Source: Merluccius polli (lineage: Eukaryota; Chordata; Actinopteri; Gadiformes; Merlucciidae). Taken from it: a DNA stretch of 64,000 nt. The notes beneath the pieces were generated by a model. That model made no database searches. It saw only the letters and a list, made by a program, of their open reading frames with translations, and had not been told where the DNA came from. Made by a program: the position numbers and the translations under genes. Positions within the stretch are counted from its first letter, which is position 1; the number at the start of each line of letters is the position of its first letter. Shown in pieces: positions 1 to 11,108 of this stretch. The stretch is taken from NCBI GenBank assembly GCA_030340625.1, contig JAOPHQ010006628.1, positions 1-64,000 of the forward strand, given 5' to 3'.

Positions 1-867
1 CTTAATAAAAACTAGTGATTCACCTGTATTTACACCGCCAATCCTGTGAGGAATTAATGTGTTTTACAGCATGTGGTCTTTCTAAGTATGTAGCATCATT
101 TTAATTATCCTGAATTAAAATATTACATATATAGTCATTTCTCATTTCATTTAAATCTGTTGGCTGTTTGCAATTGCAACAGTCTTTTTATATTGATTCA
201 AGTGTTATTACTCAGGCCAACACAGTTAAAGTCTATATTTTTTCATACTATGACACATTTACGTTTGTGTTTATGAAAGTCCGCCTTTATTACGCAACTG
301 CAGCGCATTTGGAAATGTCAACAAACAGATGAGTGCAACATGCTTATGTCATATTTATAAAATGTATTTTAATCACACAATAGAACCTTTGCAACGTGTG
401 AAACAAACAGGCCCATTGGCTACCATGCATAATAAGCTGTTTTAAATTGCACATTTCAAATCGCGCAGACGTCACCAAGCCCGACCCGAGTATAATTTCT
501 AAATAATTGTCCGAACCCGACCCGGCCCGTCGGGTTCCGTCGGGTCCCCTCGGGTCCCGTCGGGCTTGGGTCGGGTATCCAATAAGGAGCTGTTCAGCGG
601 CCATGACGTACGAAACGCCATGTTCCGATCGGTGATTCTGTGAGCGATCGCGAGGTCTATTCAAGTATGCCGCTTATCCCAGCTATCTTCATCCAACTGG
701 ATTTAGCCGCGCCTATTTATCCTGGCTTGGCAATCATGCAACCGATTAAGCCAGGCTGCGCCGAGCAGAATAGTTCAAGCCGCGCTTACTCAATTATCCT
801 GGATTTCTTTATCCTAGTTTTGTGCAATACCCCCCCGGGGCCTATCACCATGTTGTTACGCCAGTGT
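1..867. other. Unassigned intronic flank of gene 0
   Basis: No convincing gene is seen here. The homologous last-intron sequence of the other NLR units begins only at about 868, so this stretch is either unit-specific or inserted DNA. It contains a short GC-rich run of imperfect CGGGTC repeats at about 480-580. The open frames at 344-664 and 640-918 cross low-complexity or repeat DNA and have no recognisable domain. Confidence 0.4.
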
Positions 868-1227
868 TTCCAGCCTGTATGTGTACGTATGTATGTGTAC
901 ATGTACATGTATGTATAGTATGTATGAACCAGTTCTATGGTATGAACATTTCATTTCCAGCCTGTATGTGAGCTCAGTTTGTTCAGTTGATTACAATGTA
1001 TGTGTATTGGACCCTTTAAAAGTTTAATAACTTGAAAACAATGCAAATTATTGCTTTGATATTTCATGAGATCAATGAGCTCATCATCCTGGACATTTTG
1101 ATGTGTAATATGTGTATGTGGTGTAAATATTGTGGGAGTAGATGCAGTTCATATATTTTTCTAGGTTTCAATGTTTTGACTAAGACAGCCACTCACACAC
1201 ACATGGGATTTGAACTAACTTTAACTT
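868..1227 (+). other. Last-intron segment of NLR gene 0, upstream of the LINE
   Basis: This block, rich in TGTACATGTA and TATGTATG motifs, is nearly identical to about 41541-41840 and 61932-62375. Both of those lie in the intron between the 47-nt connector exon and the B30.2 exon of genes 2 and 3. That places this segment, and everything down to 12833, inside the last intron of a fourth NLR gene whose upstream exons are outside the window. It ends in the left target duplication of the LINE (AACTTTAACTT, 1217-1227). Confidence 0.7.
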
Positions 1228-1367
1228 GAATGACTTCCGGTTATGGCACGGTGCTGAGCGGTCGTGTTTCGGAGCCCCTCCGGTGAATTTGCTCAAAGTG
1301 GGCAGCTAAGCAGTCTTAATTAACTTGTGCATTCACCTAAAGTTTCATAAACATAACGACTGCTCCA

Positions 1368-1954
1368 ATGGCACCAAAAACACCCAAGCAGATGCAAAAA
1401 CTATTGAAGTTTGACGCCACGCTGAGCCCCTCGAAACAAGCTAACGATGAAACTAGCAATGCTAGCGAAGCAGCCTTGGGGACTAACGTCACAACTGATT
1501 CTAGCGTGATTCTGACTGCAATTCGGGCGTTGAAGGATGATTTCGTGGCGAGGTTTGATGGGCTCCTAAATGCGATGCAAGGGCTGAAGGCTGACGTGAA
1601 GGCGATTACAGTCCGTGTAACGGGGGCTGAGGACAGAATTAGCACCAACCAAGATGACATCACGTCGCTACTAGTGGACAACATGGCCATGAAAGCTACG
1701 ATTAAGGAGCTAGCGTTCAAGGTCGACGATCTGGAAAACCGCAGTCGACGGTCCAACCTGCGCCTGGTGGGCATTCCCGAAGGTAGTGAAGGGACTGACA
1801 TGTGCATGTTCCTTGAGGGATGGCTGCCGAAGGTGCTTGGTGCCGATACTTTTCCTGGACCCCTGCTAATCGAGCGAGCCCACAGGCTCGGTACAGCTAA
1901 CGAGGTCAGCATGGCTAACAGAGCTGGACCGCGGCTATCGGCACGGCCCAGGGT
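1368..1954 (+). pseudogene. LINE ORF1, N-terminal part
   Basis: The frame opens with ATG at 1368 after a short 5' UTR. It encodes an L1-type ORF1 protein: a Lys/Ser-rich start, a heptad-like coiled-coil region (about residues 45-125), then the conserved LENRSRRSNLRLVGIPEG block that begins the RRM-like domain and the IERAHRLG motif. ORF1 proteins of this family are RNA-binding trimers of the retrotransposition particle. The frame is cut at 1954 by a solo LTR; beyond that point it reads into the LTR and stops at 2039. The remaining C-terminal domain resumes at 2855. Confidence 0.85.
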
Positions 1955-2849
1955 TGTTAAGGTACAAGAACACTGGGACCCAAATGCTGGACACAGGGAG
2001 GCAGAGACAGGAGAAAAGGCAAAGGAATTTATTGGGTGATCGTTCGGGGAGTCAGGCTAGCGGGGGTCTGGTACGGGGCAGGCAATCAGGTGGACCAGGG
2101 CTAGGCAGGGGACGGGTAGTCAGGCAGGCGGGGGGGGGCTCGGCAACGGGGCTGGTAGTCGGACAGGCAGGGGTCGGCAACGGGCTGGTAGTCGGACAGG
2201 CAGGGGTCGGCAACGGGCTGGTAGTCGGACAGGCAGGGGGTCGGCAACGGGGCTGGTAGTCGGACAGGCAGGGGTCGGCAACGGGGCTGGTAGTCGGACA
2301 GGCAGGGGTCGGCAACGGGGCTGGTAGTCGGACAGGCAGGGGTCGGCAACGGGGCTGGTAGTCGGACAGGCAGGGGTCGGCAACGGGGCTGGTAGTCGGA
2401 CAGGCAGGGGTCGGCAACAAGGGCTGGAACAGGCGGGTCGTCAGGCAGGCAGGGGGTCGGCAACCAGGGCTGGACAGGTGGGTCGTCAGGCAGGCAGGGG
2501 TCGGCAACCAGGGCTGGACAGGTGGGTCGTCAGGCAGGCAGGGGTCGGCAACAAGGGCTGGACAGGTGGGTCGTCAGGCAGGCAGGGGTCGGCAACAAGG
2601 GCTGGAACAGGGGGGGTCGTCAGGCAGGCAGGGATCGGCAACAAGGGCTGGAACAGGCGTAGTCAGGCTGGGAATTACTAGTAGGTTAGGGAAACAACGA
2701 ACTGGCGCCGGCTGCTTGACAATCCCCGGCTTAAATAGGGAAACAGTGATTATTAATTAGGAACAGGTGTGTGTGGGGAATGACTGGTAGAGACGACAAG
2801 CGTCCACTAGATGGAGGTATTGGACCGTGTAGCAGGACGTGGTGTAACA
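1955..2849 (-). mobile_element. Solo LTR with internal minisatellite
   Basis: The insertion runs TGTTAAGG...TGTAACA, that is TG...CA ends with the short inverted repeat TGTTA/TAACA. It is flanked by perfect 5-bp direct repeats AGGGT (1950-1954 and 2850-2854). On the minus strand a TATTTAAG TATA-like box (about 2730-2740) precedes the tandem-repeat tract, and an AATAAA (about 2025) lies near the 3' end. This matches an LTR in minus orientation. No gag-pol genes are present, so it is a solo LTR left by recombination. The retrotransposon family is not identified. Removing it with one target copy rejoins the LINE ORF1 frame. Confidence 0.8.
2130..2680. repeat. Minisatellite of about 33-50 bp units inside the solo LTR
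   Basis: Tandem units built on GGCAGGGGTCGGCAACGGGG with CTGGTAGTCGGACA (first half) or CTGGACAGGTGGGTCGTCAGGCA (second half) form two related sub-arrays. The long open frames on both strands here are products of the repeat and are not genes. Confidence 0.85.
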
Positions 2850-2854
2850 AGGGT

Positions 2855-3176
2855 GGTGATAATGAAGCTACTGAACTACGCCGACAAGACGCGAATCATG
2901 AGAGTGGCCAGGCTGAAGGGACCCATACTGCTGGACAACCAGAGAATAATGTTTTTTCCCGACGTCTCCGCTGACCTTCTCAAACGTAGGAAAGCCTTCG
3001 ACCCAGTGAAGAAAGACTTGGCTGCCCTCTCCATCCCGACCCTGTGATACGGAGTCGCTCACCCGGCTACACTATTGATCACCTACAAGGGGAAACGCCA
3101 CACTTTTGATGCGGTGAGGACGGCGGAGGATTTTGTGAAGGACCTGAGGGGCCAGCAACAGGGAGAATGTGGGTAA
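2855..3176 (+). pseudogene. LINE ORF1, C-terminal domain
   Basis: Downstream of the solo LTR the frame resumes with VVIMKLLNYADKTRIM and continues through the ORF1 C-terminal domain (...DVSADLLKRRKAFDPVKKDL). A frameshift at about 3040-3047 moves the last part (VAHPATLLITYKGKRHTFD) into another frame, ending at TAA 3174-3176. With the segment at 1368-1954 it makes one ORF1 broken by one insertion and one frameshift. Confidence 0.8.
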
Positions 3177-3678
3177 AAGAGGCATATTATTTAATAGGTA
3201 ATTATCCCGTTGGCCACATGACTAGCTCTGCTGATTAGGACATACAGTATTAAGTATTATGCATTATTAGTATTTTACTTTTCTCTTTTTCATGTGGCGC
3301 TACGTATTTACGGTTCAGGTTAAACTTTGACTGCTTGGCTGTTACTACCTGCAATATTGCAGTACGGAGGCTAACGGGGGGGGTTCCACGCTGATCGCCG
3401 GGTATGTTGTTGTTCCTCCTATGACGCTTGCTCAGGTGGACCAGCGCAGTTCCATGATTGAGCTCAGGTTAGAGCTCCTTTGGAAGTGTGTACTTTGGGA
3501 TGGGTGGGTGTATTTCAGTTGGGGAAGTACACTCTGTTGTGTTTTCATTCTCTCTTTGATATTGTGTGGGGATTTGTTTTTGCCTTTTGTTTTCTCTTGT
3601 GCATTTTTTTCTCTTTTAATGTTTGCAGCCACTTTGCATATACCTGTCAGGGCATTAATGTGATGAACATTCTCAAAT
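3177..3678 (+). other. LINE inter-ORF region
   Basis: Noncoding spacer of the LINE between ORF1 and ORF2, of ordinary composition. The 60-80 aa open frames here show no domain. Confidence 0.6.
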
Positions 3679-3842
3679 ATGGCCTCTGATCTTCAGTTCA
3701 CATCCTGGAATGTGAGAGTACTAAATAAGATTGTCAAGCTTAAACAGGTTATGAACAGGCTCTGGCAGCTTAAAGCCAAAATATATTTTCTACAGGAGAC
3801 TCACTTGACTTCAGAGGATGTGATAAGGGTGAGGAGAAGATG

Positions 3843-4679
3843 AATCCGTGTATCATTCGTTCTTTACATATTCAATTGAGAATCCAAAATCGGAAAATGA
3901 AAAAGCAATTTGTTATTTCCTTATTCGTTTATGAATCTGATACCAAAAAACAAATGACGGTTTGTTTTTCGTACTTTCGATTTTATGCTCTGATCAAAAA
4001 TATGAAATTAAAAAACGGGGCCACGGGCCGAACTTGATTTTGATATTTAATTTCTCCGATTTGTGTGACCAGGAAGTTATTGACTTCTTTGTGTGTTGCA
4101 CTTGATAAGCTTGCAGCAAATTCGTCAACAGTTAAGTGTGAAAGAAAGCCTGAAAAAACAGAATCACGCAGTGATTGTAAGTCAATGAATCAGTATTATT
4201 TGGAGTAATTTGGTGTCGACACCATGGCCGCACTGGAACCATACGTTAATTAAAGACTTATTTGAAACTGGCAAGACGCATGCAGAGATTTCCACCATAC
4301 TGCAGCAGATGGGCATCCAGCGATGCTCTGAAATGAGTGTTGGAAGATTCTGTGTTCAACACGACCAAAGTGAAAAAGACATGTATCGGACAAAGAGATG
4401 GAGAGGGCTGTGATTGGATCAATATAAGTCAATATAAATATAAGACTTCCTGGTCACACAAATCGGAGAAATTAAATATCAAAATCAAGTTCGGCCCGTG
4501 GCCCAGTTTTTTCATTTCCTATTTTTGATCTGACCATAACATCGAAAGTACAAAAAACAAACCGTTATTTGTTTTTTGGTATCAGATTCTTAAACGAATA
4601 AGGCAATAACAAATCGTTTTTTCATTTTCCGATTTTGGATTCTCAATTGAATATAAAAAGAACGAATGATACACGGATT
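3843..4679 (+). mobile_element. Foldback DNA element with 235-bp inverted repeats
   Basis: The left arm 3843-4077 and right arm 4444-4679 are near-perfect inverted repeats beginning AATCCGTGTATCATTCG. The element is flanked by a perfect 6-bp duplication AAGATG (3837-3842 and 4680-4685). Deleting the element plus one AAGATG restores the LINE ORF2 frame. The 366-bp centre has an open frame at 4210-4413 whose product (KDLFETGKTHAEISTILQQM) looks like a helix-turn-helix, perhaps a transposase N-terminus remnant. The superfamily is not assigned. Confidence 0.85.
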
Positions 4680-4866
4680 AAGATGGCCTGGTCAGGTGTT
4701 TTCAGCCTCTTTTAGCTCGAACTCAAGAGGGGTAATAACTCTTATACACAAATCTGTGCCCTTTAAGCTTATACGTGTCACTGAAGACAGACTTGGCAGA
4801 TACCTTATTATCGAATGTGAACTTTTTTCAGTCAAAGTAAATTTGGTTAATGTATATGGGACAAAT

Positions 4867-6136
4867 GAAGAGTTTAGATGCAAAAGCCTCTAAATCTGTT
4901 TGACCACTTTTCTTCTAAATGACCATTTTTTATCAGGCTTCTATGTTCAAGTTCAGTCATTTTATTTTAATGGAAATTATAAGGTTATTAGTTAATGAAT
5001 ACAACTTTTTTTTTTCAAAAATGTCACTTTAGTTTTTGTATGTGTTTTTACCAAATACTTTTTTTTTTTGCATCAAAAACAGCTAAATCCACCGGTACTT
5101 TTTTGGCAAAAACCTCTAAATCCACATATTTGGACAAGACATAGTAAAAAGTAGTAAAATCACTTATATATATTATATATTTATATTATAAATTATAATA
5201 TAAAAATATGAGGTAGAAATTTATATAAATGATGGAATAAATAAAACAAAACATAAAATACATTTTACAACAATATATTATATAAAAAAATAAAACATGA
5301 AAAAAAAAAAAAAGTGAAAAGTGGTCAAGTAAGTTAATTTCTTATGTTTGGGCATCAGATTCAACTATAAAAAAGCTCATTACATTAAATAAAAAAGCTT
5401 ATTACGTTCATAGGCGTATTTCGTGGGGGGGACGGGGGGGGACATGTCCCCCTCAAGGTTCGGATAGGTGGTGATTGTCCCCCCCAATTTCCCCCCCCCC
5501 CCCCCCCCCCCCCCCCGCTCAACAATCGCGCAACCGAAATGTTCCGCCAGCGGAACATGGTGCTGGCAACTGAGAGAGGTGCTGGCAACTGAGAGAGAAG
5601 ATCAGTAAAAGGAGAGAGGTGCTGCACACTCTGAGTTGAGAACAATGTAGGCAGTTTAAGGCGAGAATGTTTCGGCCGTCTGGCTTTCCTCAGATCGCAC
5701 ATCTATGCGATCCGCATAGATCGCGCATCTATGCGATCTCAGGAAGGATCTATCTATAATCTATAATAAGATAAAGAATATAAATAAATAATAAAGAATA
5801 ATATAATAAAGAATCTATATCTATAATCTATCTTAGAAGCGAACTAAGCCGGCTCCTCAGCGCGCCGCCATGTTGAAACTGGGTGAAGTCACATGATTCC
5901 GTGTTGCGTTGTGATTGGTTCTCGGCATGTAGAGGCTTTTGCTGACAAAGGGAAGTGGCGTTTAGAGGTTTATGCCTACAAATCGAGATTTCAGACCAGA
6001 AAAAGAGTGGTATTTTGCGGGTTTTGACGCGAAATGATTTGATTAACATATACTACGTGCCGAGAGCAGTCACTCAATATATTTATCTCATTTTTGATGG
6101 AGGTGGCGTTTAGAGACTTTTGCATCTGAACTCTTC
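4867..6136. mobile_element. 1270-bp TIR DNA transposon, nonautonomous
   Basis: The ends GAAGAGTTTAGATGCAAAAG and CTTTTGCATCTGAACTCTTC form 28-bp terminal inverted repeats with two mismatches. They are flanked by 4-bp AAAT duplications (4863-4866 and 6137-6140). Excising the element gives LINE ORF2 reading YGTN-VDNPTFF, as expected for L1 ORF2. Subterminal copies of the TIR core (GCAAAAACCTCTAAATCC near 5107; GTTTAGAGG near 5965) occur inside. The interior holds an AT-rich tract (5160-5310), a G/C homopolymer run (5425-5518) and no transposase. The 4-bp duplication and GA-rich ends allow a Sola-like origin, but this is only a suggestion. Confidence 0.82.
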
Positions 6137-7009
6137 AAATGTAGATAATCCAACCTTCTTTCGACAGCTTTTCTTGATGTTGGCTCCTTTGCCTGGCCAA
6201 AATATTATAGGTGGAGACTTTAATTGTACACTCCAACCGGAATTAGATAGATCCACCGGTGTTGACACCACTCACCCCTTGACTAGAAAAGAACTGCTTC
6301 AATGCATAAACGATTTTAATCTGGTGGATGTATGGAGAAATAAATATTCTAACCAGAGAACTTTTCTAGATTTGATTATTATCTGGTCTCAGCAGAGTTC
6401 ATTCCAAAAATTTCAAAATGTTGGTATGATAGCATCCTAATCTCGGATCACGCCCCAACCTCGCTCCTTATTAAATTTTTGAATGTGGCACCGCCCCCCT
6501 CTAGGTTGCGCTTACAATCAATCTGGCTTAGGGACCCAAGCTTTATAGAGTATATTGGAAGACAAATAGATTTATATTTTCATATCAACACTGACCAGAC
6601 AACTGCATCTGTGAGGTGGGAAGCATTTAAAGCCTTCCTGAGAGGCCAAATGATGAGTTTCATCAGCTTTAAATATAAATCTCTGAGATTAGAAATGGAG
6701 AAACTTGAAAAAGCAATTAAAGAAACTGAGGGCAAAATTTTTGAAAATCCCGACCATCTACTCATTATGGAACTTAACAAACTGAAAGCAAAGTATAATG
6801 TTTTGTCTACAAATAAGGCTACAAAAAGCTTGATGAGATTAAAACAATCATATTATGAACAGGGAGAGAGGGCGGCTAAGTTACTTGCCTGGCGCATAAA
6901 GCAGATGCAAGCCGAGAGGGCATTAAACTCCATCTTGACAGATAAAGGAGATACAACTTCAGACCCAAAGGAGATAAATGACACTTTTCAATGTTTCTAC
7001 CAAAACTTA

Positions 7010-8223
7010 CACTCACCGGCCACTTTATTAGGTACACCTGTCCAACTGCTCGTTAATGCAAATTTCTAATCAGCCAATCACATGGCAACAACTCAATGCA
7101 TTTAGGCATGTAGACATGGTCAGGACGATCTGCTGCAGTTCAAACCGAGCATCAGAATGGGGAAGAAAGGTGATTTAAGTGAACGTGGCATGGTTGTTGG
7201 TGCCAGACGGGCTGGTCTGAGTATTTCAGAGACTGCTGATCTACTGGGATTTTCACGCACAACCATCTCTAGGGTTTACAGAGAATGGTCCGAAAAAGAG
7301 AAAATATCCAGTGAGCGGCAGTTCTGTGGGCGCAAATGCCTTGTTGATGCTAGAGGTCAGAGGAGAATGGCCAGACTGGTTCGAGTTGATAGAAAGGCAA
7401 CTGTAACTCAAATAACCACTCGTTACAACAGAGGTATGCAGAAGAGCATCTCTGAACGCACAACACGTCGAACCTTGAGGCGGATGGGCTACAGCAGCAG
7501 AAGACCACACCGGGTGCCACTCCTGTCAGCTAAGAACAGGAAACTGAGGCTACAATTCGCACAGGCTCACCAAAATTGGACAATCGAAGATTGGAAAAAC
7601 GTTGCCTGGTCTGATGAGTCTCGATTTCTGCTGCGACATTCGGATGGTAGGGTCAGAATTTGGCGTCAACAACATGAAAGCATGGATCCATCCTGCCTTG
7701 TATCAACGGTTCAGGCTGGTGGTGGTGGTGTAATGGTGTGGGGGATATTTTCCTGGCACACTTTGGGCTTATTTGTACCAATTGAGCATCATGTCAAAGC
7801 CACAGACTACCTGAGTATTGTTGCTGACCATGTCCATCCCTTTATGACCACAGTGTACCCATCTTCTGATGGCTACTTCCAGCAGGATAACGTGCCATGT
7901 CATAAAGCGCAAATCATCTCAGACTGGTTTCTTGAACATGACAATGAGTTCACTGTACTCAAATGGCCTCCACAGTCACCAGATCTCAATCCAATAGAGC
8001 ACCTTTGGGATGTGGTGGAACGGGAGATTCGCATCATGGATGTGCAGCCGACAAATCTGCAGCAACTGCGTGATGCTATCATGTCAATATGGACCAAACT
8101 CTCTGAGGAATGTTTCCAGTACCTTGTTGAATCTGTGCCACGAAGGATTAAGGCAGTTCTGAAGGCAAAAGGGGGTCCAACCCGGTACTAGCAAGGTGTA
8201 CCTAATAAAGTGGCCGGTGAGTG
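7010..8223 (+). mobile_element. Tc1/mariner element (DD36E type), complete
   Basis: The 1214-bp element has perfect 30-bp inverted repeats (7010-7039 and 8194-8223, starting CACTCACCGGCCACTTTATT) and TA dinucleotides on both sides (7008-7009 and 8224-8225). It sits in the LINE ORF2 and contains one full transposase frame. Perfect TIRs and an unbroken gene suggest a recent insertion, clearly younger than the host LINE. Confidence 0.95.
7157..8191 (+). CDS. Tc1/mariner transposase, DD36E, 344 aa, apparently intact
   Basis: Cut-and-paste transposase that would act in the nucleus, binding the TIRs and inserting at TA. The N-terminal paired-like helix-turn-helix region lies at about residues 1-110 (GLSISETADLLGFSRTTISR resembles the first HTH). 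The catalytic DDE domain follows: D153 in AWSDESRF, D244 in YFQQDN and E281 in SPDLNPIEHLWD. Thirty-six residues separate the second D and the E, not the 34 of classical Tc1, which matches the DD36E (Incomer-type) group of vertebrate Tc1-like elements. The length is normal for the superfamily and no stop or frameshift is seen. The ATG at 7157 gives the expected N-terminus MGKKGDLS. Confidence 0.93.
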   Translation: MGKKGDLSERGMVVGARRAGLSISETADLLGFSRTTISRVYREWSEKEKISSERQFCGRKCLVDARGQRRMARLVRVDRKATVTQITTRYNRGMQKSISERTTRRTLRRMGYSSRRPHRVPLLSAKNRKLRLQFAQAHQNWTIEDWKNVAWSDESRFLLRHSDGRVRIWRQQHESMDPSCLVSTVQAGGGGVMVWGIFSWHTLGLFVPIEHHVKATDYLSIVADHVHPFMTTVYPSSDGYFQQDNVPCHKAQIISDWFLEHDNEFTVLKWPPQSPDLNPIEHLWDVVEREIRIMDVQPTNLQQLRDAIMSIWTKLSEECFQYLVESVPRRIKAVLKAKGGPTRY

Positions 8224-9931
8224 TATATGGCTCTGAATACTCAGGTTCGGCCTCAGGTTTGCAAAAAGACTTTTTGGATACACTTAACTTTGACCTAGTA
8301 GATAAAGAATTTTTGGGCCCTTTAGACCGCAACCTTGAGACTGGGGAAATATCTGAGGCCATATCCGGCTTGGGGGGTGGAAAAACACCAGGGCCGGATG
8401 CAATTCCAATTGAAATATATAAAATATTTAAATCCAAATTAATACCGCCCCTACTTGACATGTACAAGGAATCATTTGATGGGGGATCCCTCCCTCCTTC
8501 GCTAAACACAGCAATCATTTCATTGTTACTGAAGCCTGGAAAGACGCCAACCCAGTGTGGGTCTTATAGACCGATCTCACTTCTAAATAATGACCTTAAG
8601 ATTCTATGCAAAGTGCTAGCGAGGAGGCTGGAACGAGTCTTACCTCAAATGGTCCATTTGGACCAGAGTGGATTTGTACAAGGTAGACAGGGCTTCCACA
8701 ATACGAGGCGGTTGCTTAATATTCTATTTGAAAAGTCTGGCCTCCCTGACCACTCTATCCTGTCATTGGACGCAGAGAAGGCCTTTGACAGGATAGAGTG
8801 GCAATACCTATTTGATGTCCTGCAAAGATTTGGTGTGGGTGTACATTTTCTCAGATGGGTTCAGCTTTTGTACTCCAACCCACAAGCTGAAATTCTAACT
8901 AATGGACTTGTGTCAACGCCATTTAGGCTTAACCGTGGAACGAGACAGGGCTGTCCCCTCTCTCCCTTACTCTTCGTCCTGGCTATTGAGCCACTTGCCA
9001 TGGCAATTCGCAAGCATGCTGACATTACAGGAATTAAAGTCGGAGACATAGAACATCGTATCTCGTTGTACGCGGATGATGTAATTTTATTTTGTTCCAG
9101 ATTGGAGAAAACACTACCTGACCTGCTGGATTTGATGAGAACATTTGGTACCTTTTCAGGCTATAAAATAAACAATAGTAAATCAGTGATAATGTTTTTG
9201 ACAGAAAATGAGAGAAATAGTCCTCCGATCGCTACACCATTTACTGTGTCAAAACAGGGATTTACTTATTTAGGTGTCAAGATTACTCCTACTATTGACA
9301 AAAATATTTCAGCTAATTATGACCCCCTTGTGGATCACGTCACACAATTGATAAATAGATGGACAAAATTACCCATATCCTTAATCGGATGCATTAATGT
9401 CCTGAAAATGTCGATTTTGAGTAAATCTTTATACCTCTTCCAGTCAATTCCACTCTCTCCTGCTCCTTCCTTCTTTAAATTGCTTAACAGAATTTTCACA
9501 AACTTCATTTGGAATAACAGACGGCCTAGACTCAGACTTTCCTTGTTGTATTTGCCATATGACCGAGGTGGACTGCAATTTCCGAATTTCCTTTGGTACT
9601 TTTGGGCAGCGCAAATTAGGGCTGGTATGTTTTATTTTGTGAATGACCACCCCCAGCTTGGGTTGTAATGGAATCCCAGAATATCACAGTGCCATTGCAT
9701 TTATACATGTATTCGGCAGATAAAAATTACCAAAAATCCTTTTTTGAAAAATACGATAAAGATTTGGCATAATGCCATTGATTACTGGGGTATGACAAAA
9801 AGGCTTTCCCAATTCTCACCCATTTTTGGTAATGTTGACTTTCACCCAGGTAGGGCAGACCCGGGTTTTAAACTTTGGTCCTCCAAAGGTCTAGCTAAAA
9901 TATCTGATTTGTACAATGGAACTGTATTTAT

Positions 9932-10448
9932 TAGTGATGGCTCGTTCGCGAACGAACCAGTTCGAACGAACGACTCTTTAAAGTGAACGAACTGACCTCG
10001 TTCGCCACTCTCGTTCGTCTCGTTCGCCGTCGTTCGTCTCGTTCGCTGAGTCTCTGACGCGCTGCTGATTCGCGGCGCTGATTCGCGAGTCGTTCTGACT
10101 GTGATTGACTCGAGGACTGAGACGTCACGACTCACGAGAGCCAGCCAATCGTATTTAAATATCAGTGAAATGGTAAATGCATGCAGTCTTTGTATTTTCT
10201 GTGTCATGCCAGATTAATAATATATTTGAATGTCTCGTCAATCTGTCTCGTTGCACGCAACCCGGCCGGGACCCCCACCTTGGTGGATCTTGGTCTTGAG
10301 TGGGGGTGGCCAATGGCCATCTTCACAATAGTAAATAAAATATGCCCAGAATAAACACAACTGTACATCATTAACTTTAAAACTCATCATTGCTAAATCA
10401 AGTCTATTATCTTGCTGATATATTAAACATCCAATACGCCCCCCCCCC

Positions 10449-10497
<49 letters not shown>

Positions 10498-11108
10498 CCC
10501 GCAGCGTTTGGTTTGTCTAACTTTACCATGTCTATTATCTTGCTGATATATTAAACATCCAATAATCTACTACCCCCCCCCCCATCCCGCGGCGTTTGGT
10601 TTGTCTAACTTTACCTTGAATTGGGGGAATGGGGCATTTTGATCCTGACATGTCATTATGCATACATTAAATAAATCTGTTTAACTCAAATTAAATACAT
10701 ATGTTAACATATTCAACCAGACACAATGTTGTATTATTCACACATTTATTAACACCATCAACCCCCCTCCCCCAGTTGGTTTGTCGGAGTTGAACTGTAA
10801 CTTCATCTCTGATGGTAACTTAACTGCATTCGTGATTCGTTTGAATGTTGTGAACGAGGGAGGAGCCGAGTCGGTCAGACTCGGCTGGCATTCGCGAACG
10901 GCGCCGTTCGCGAACGAGAACGAGGGGCGGAGCTGAGTCCGAACGACTGAACGACTGAATGATTCACCGCTACCGGAAACACGACTGAACGAACGAACGA
11001 ACGAACGAACGAACGAACGAACGAACGAACGAACGAACGAACGACTCTTCATGGCGAACTGAACGACGCGAACTGATTCGCGCAAACGAACGAGGAAATC
11101 CACCACTA
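9932..11108. mobile_element. Nonautonomous hAT element
   Basis: The ends TAGTGATGG and CCACCACTA form short imperfect TIRs. The 8-bp target duplication GTATTTAT (9924-9931 and 11109-11116) is perfect, as expected for hAT transposons. Excision rejoins LINE ORF2 (NGTVF-MSFEDL). The inside is noncoding: CGTTCG-rich ends, a (C)n(CA)n tract at 10439-10496, a duplicated TTGCTGATATATTAAACATC block (about 10411 and 10540), and a (GAAC)n run at 10985-11043. Confidence 0.88.

Noticed and set aside
2052..2507. Pro-rich minus-strand frames
   Set aside because: Translation of the minisatellite inside the solo LTR.
4666..4893. Independent 75-aa gene
   Set aside because: It is LINE ORF2 sequence between two insertions, continuous with 3679-3842 and 6141 onward.
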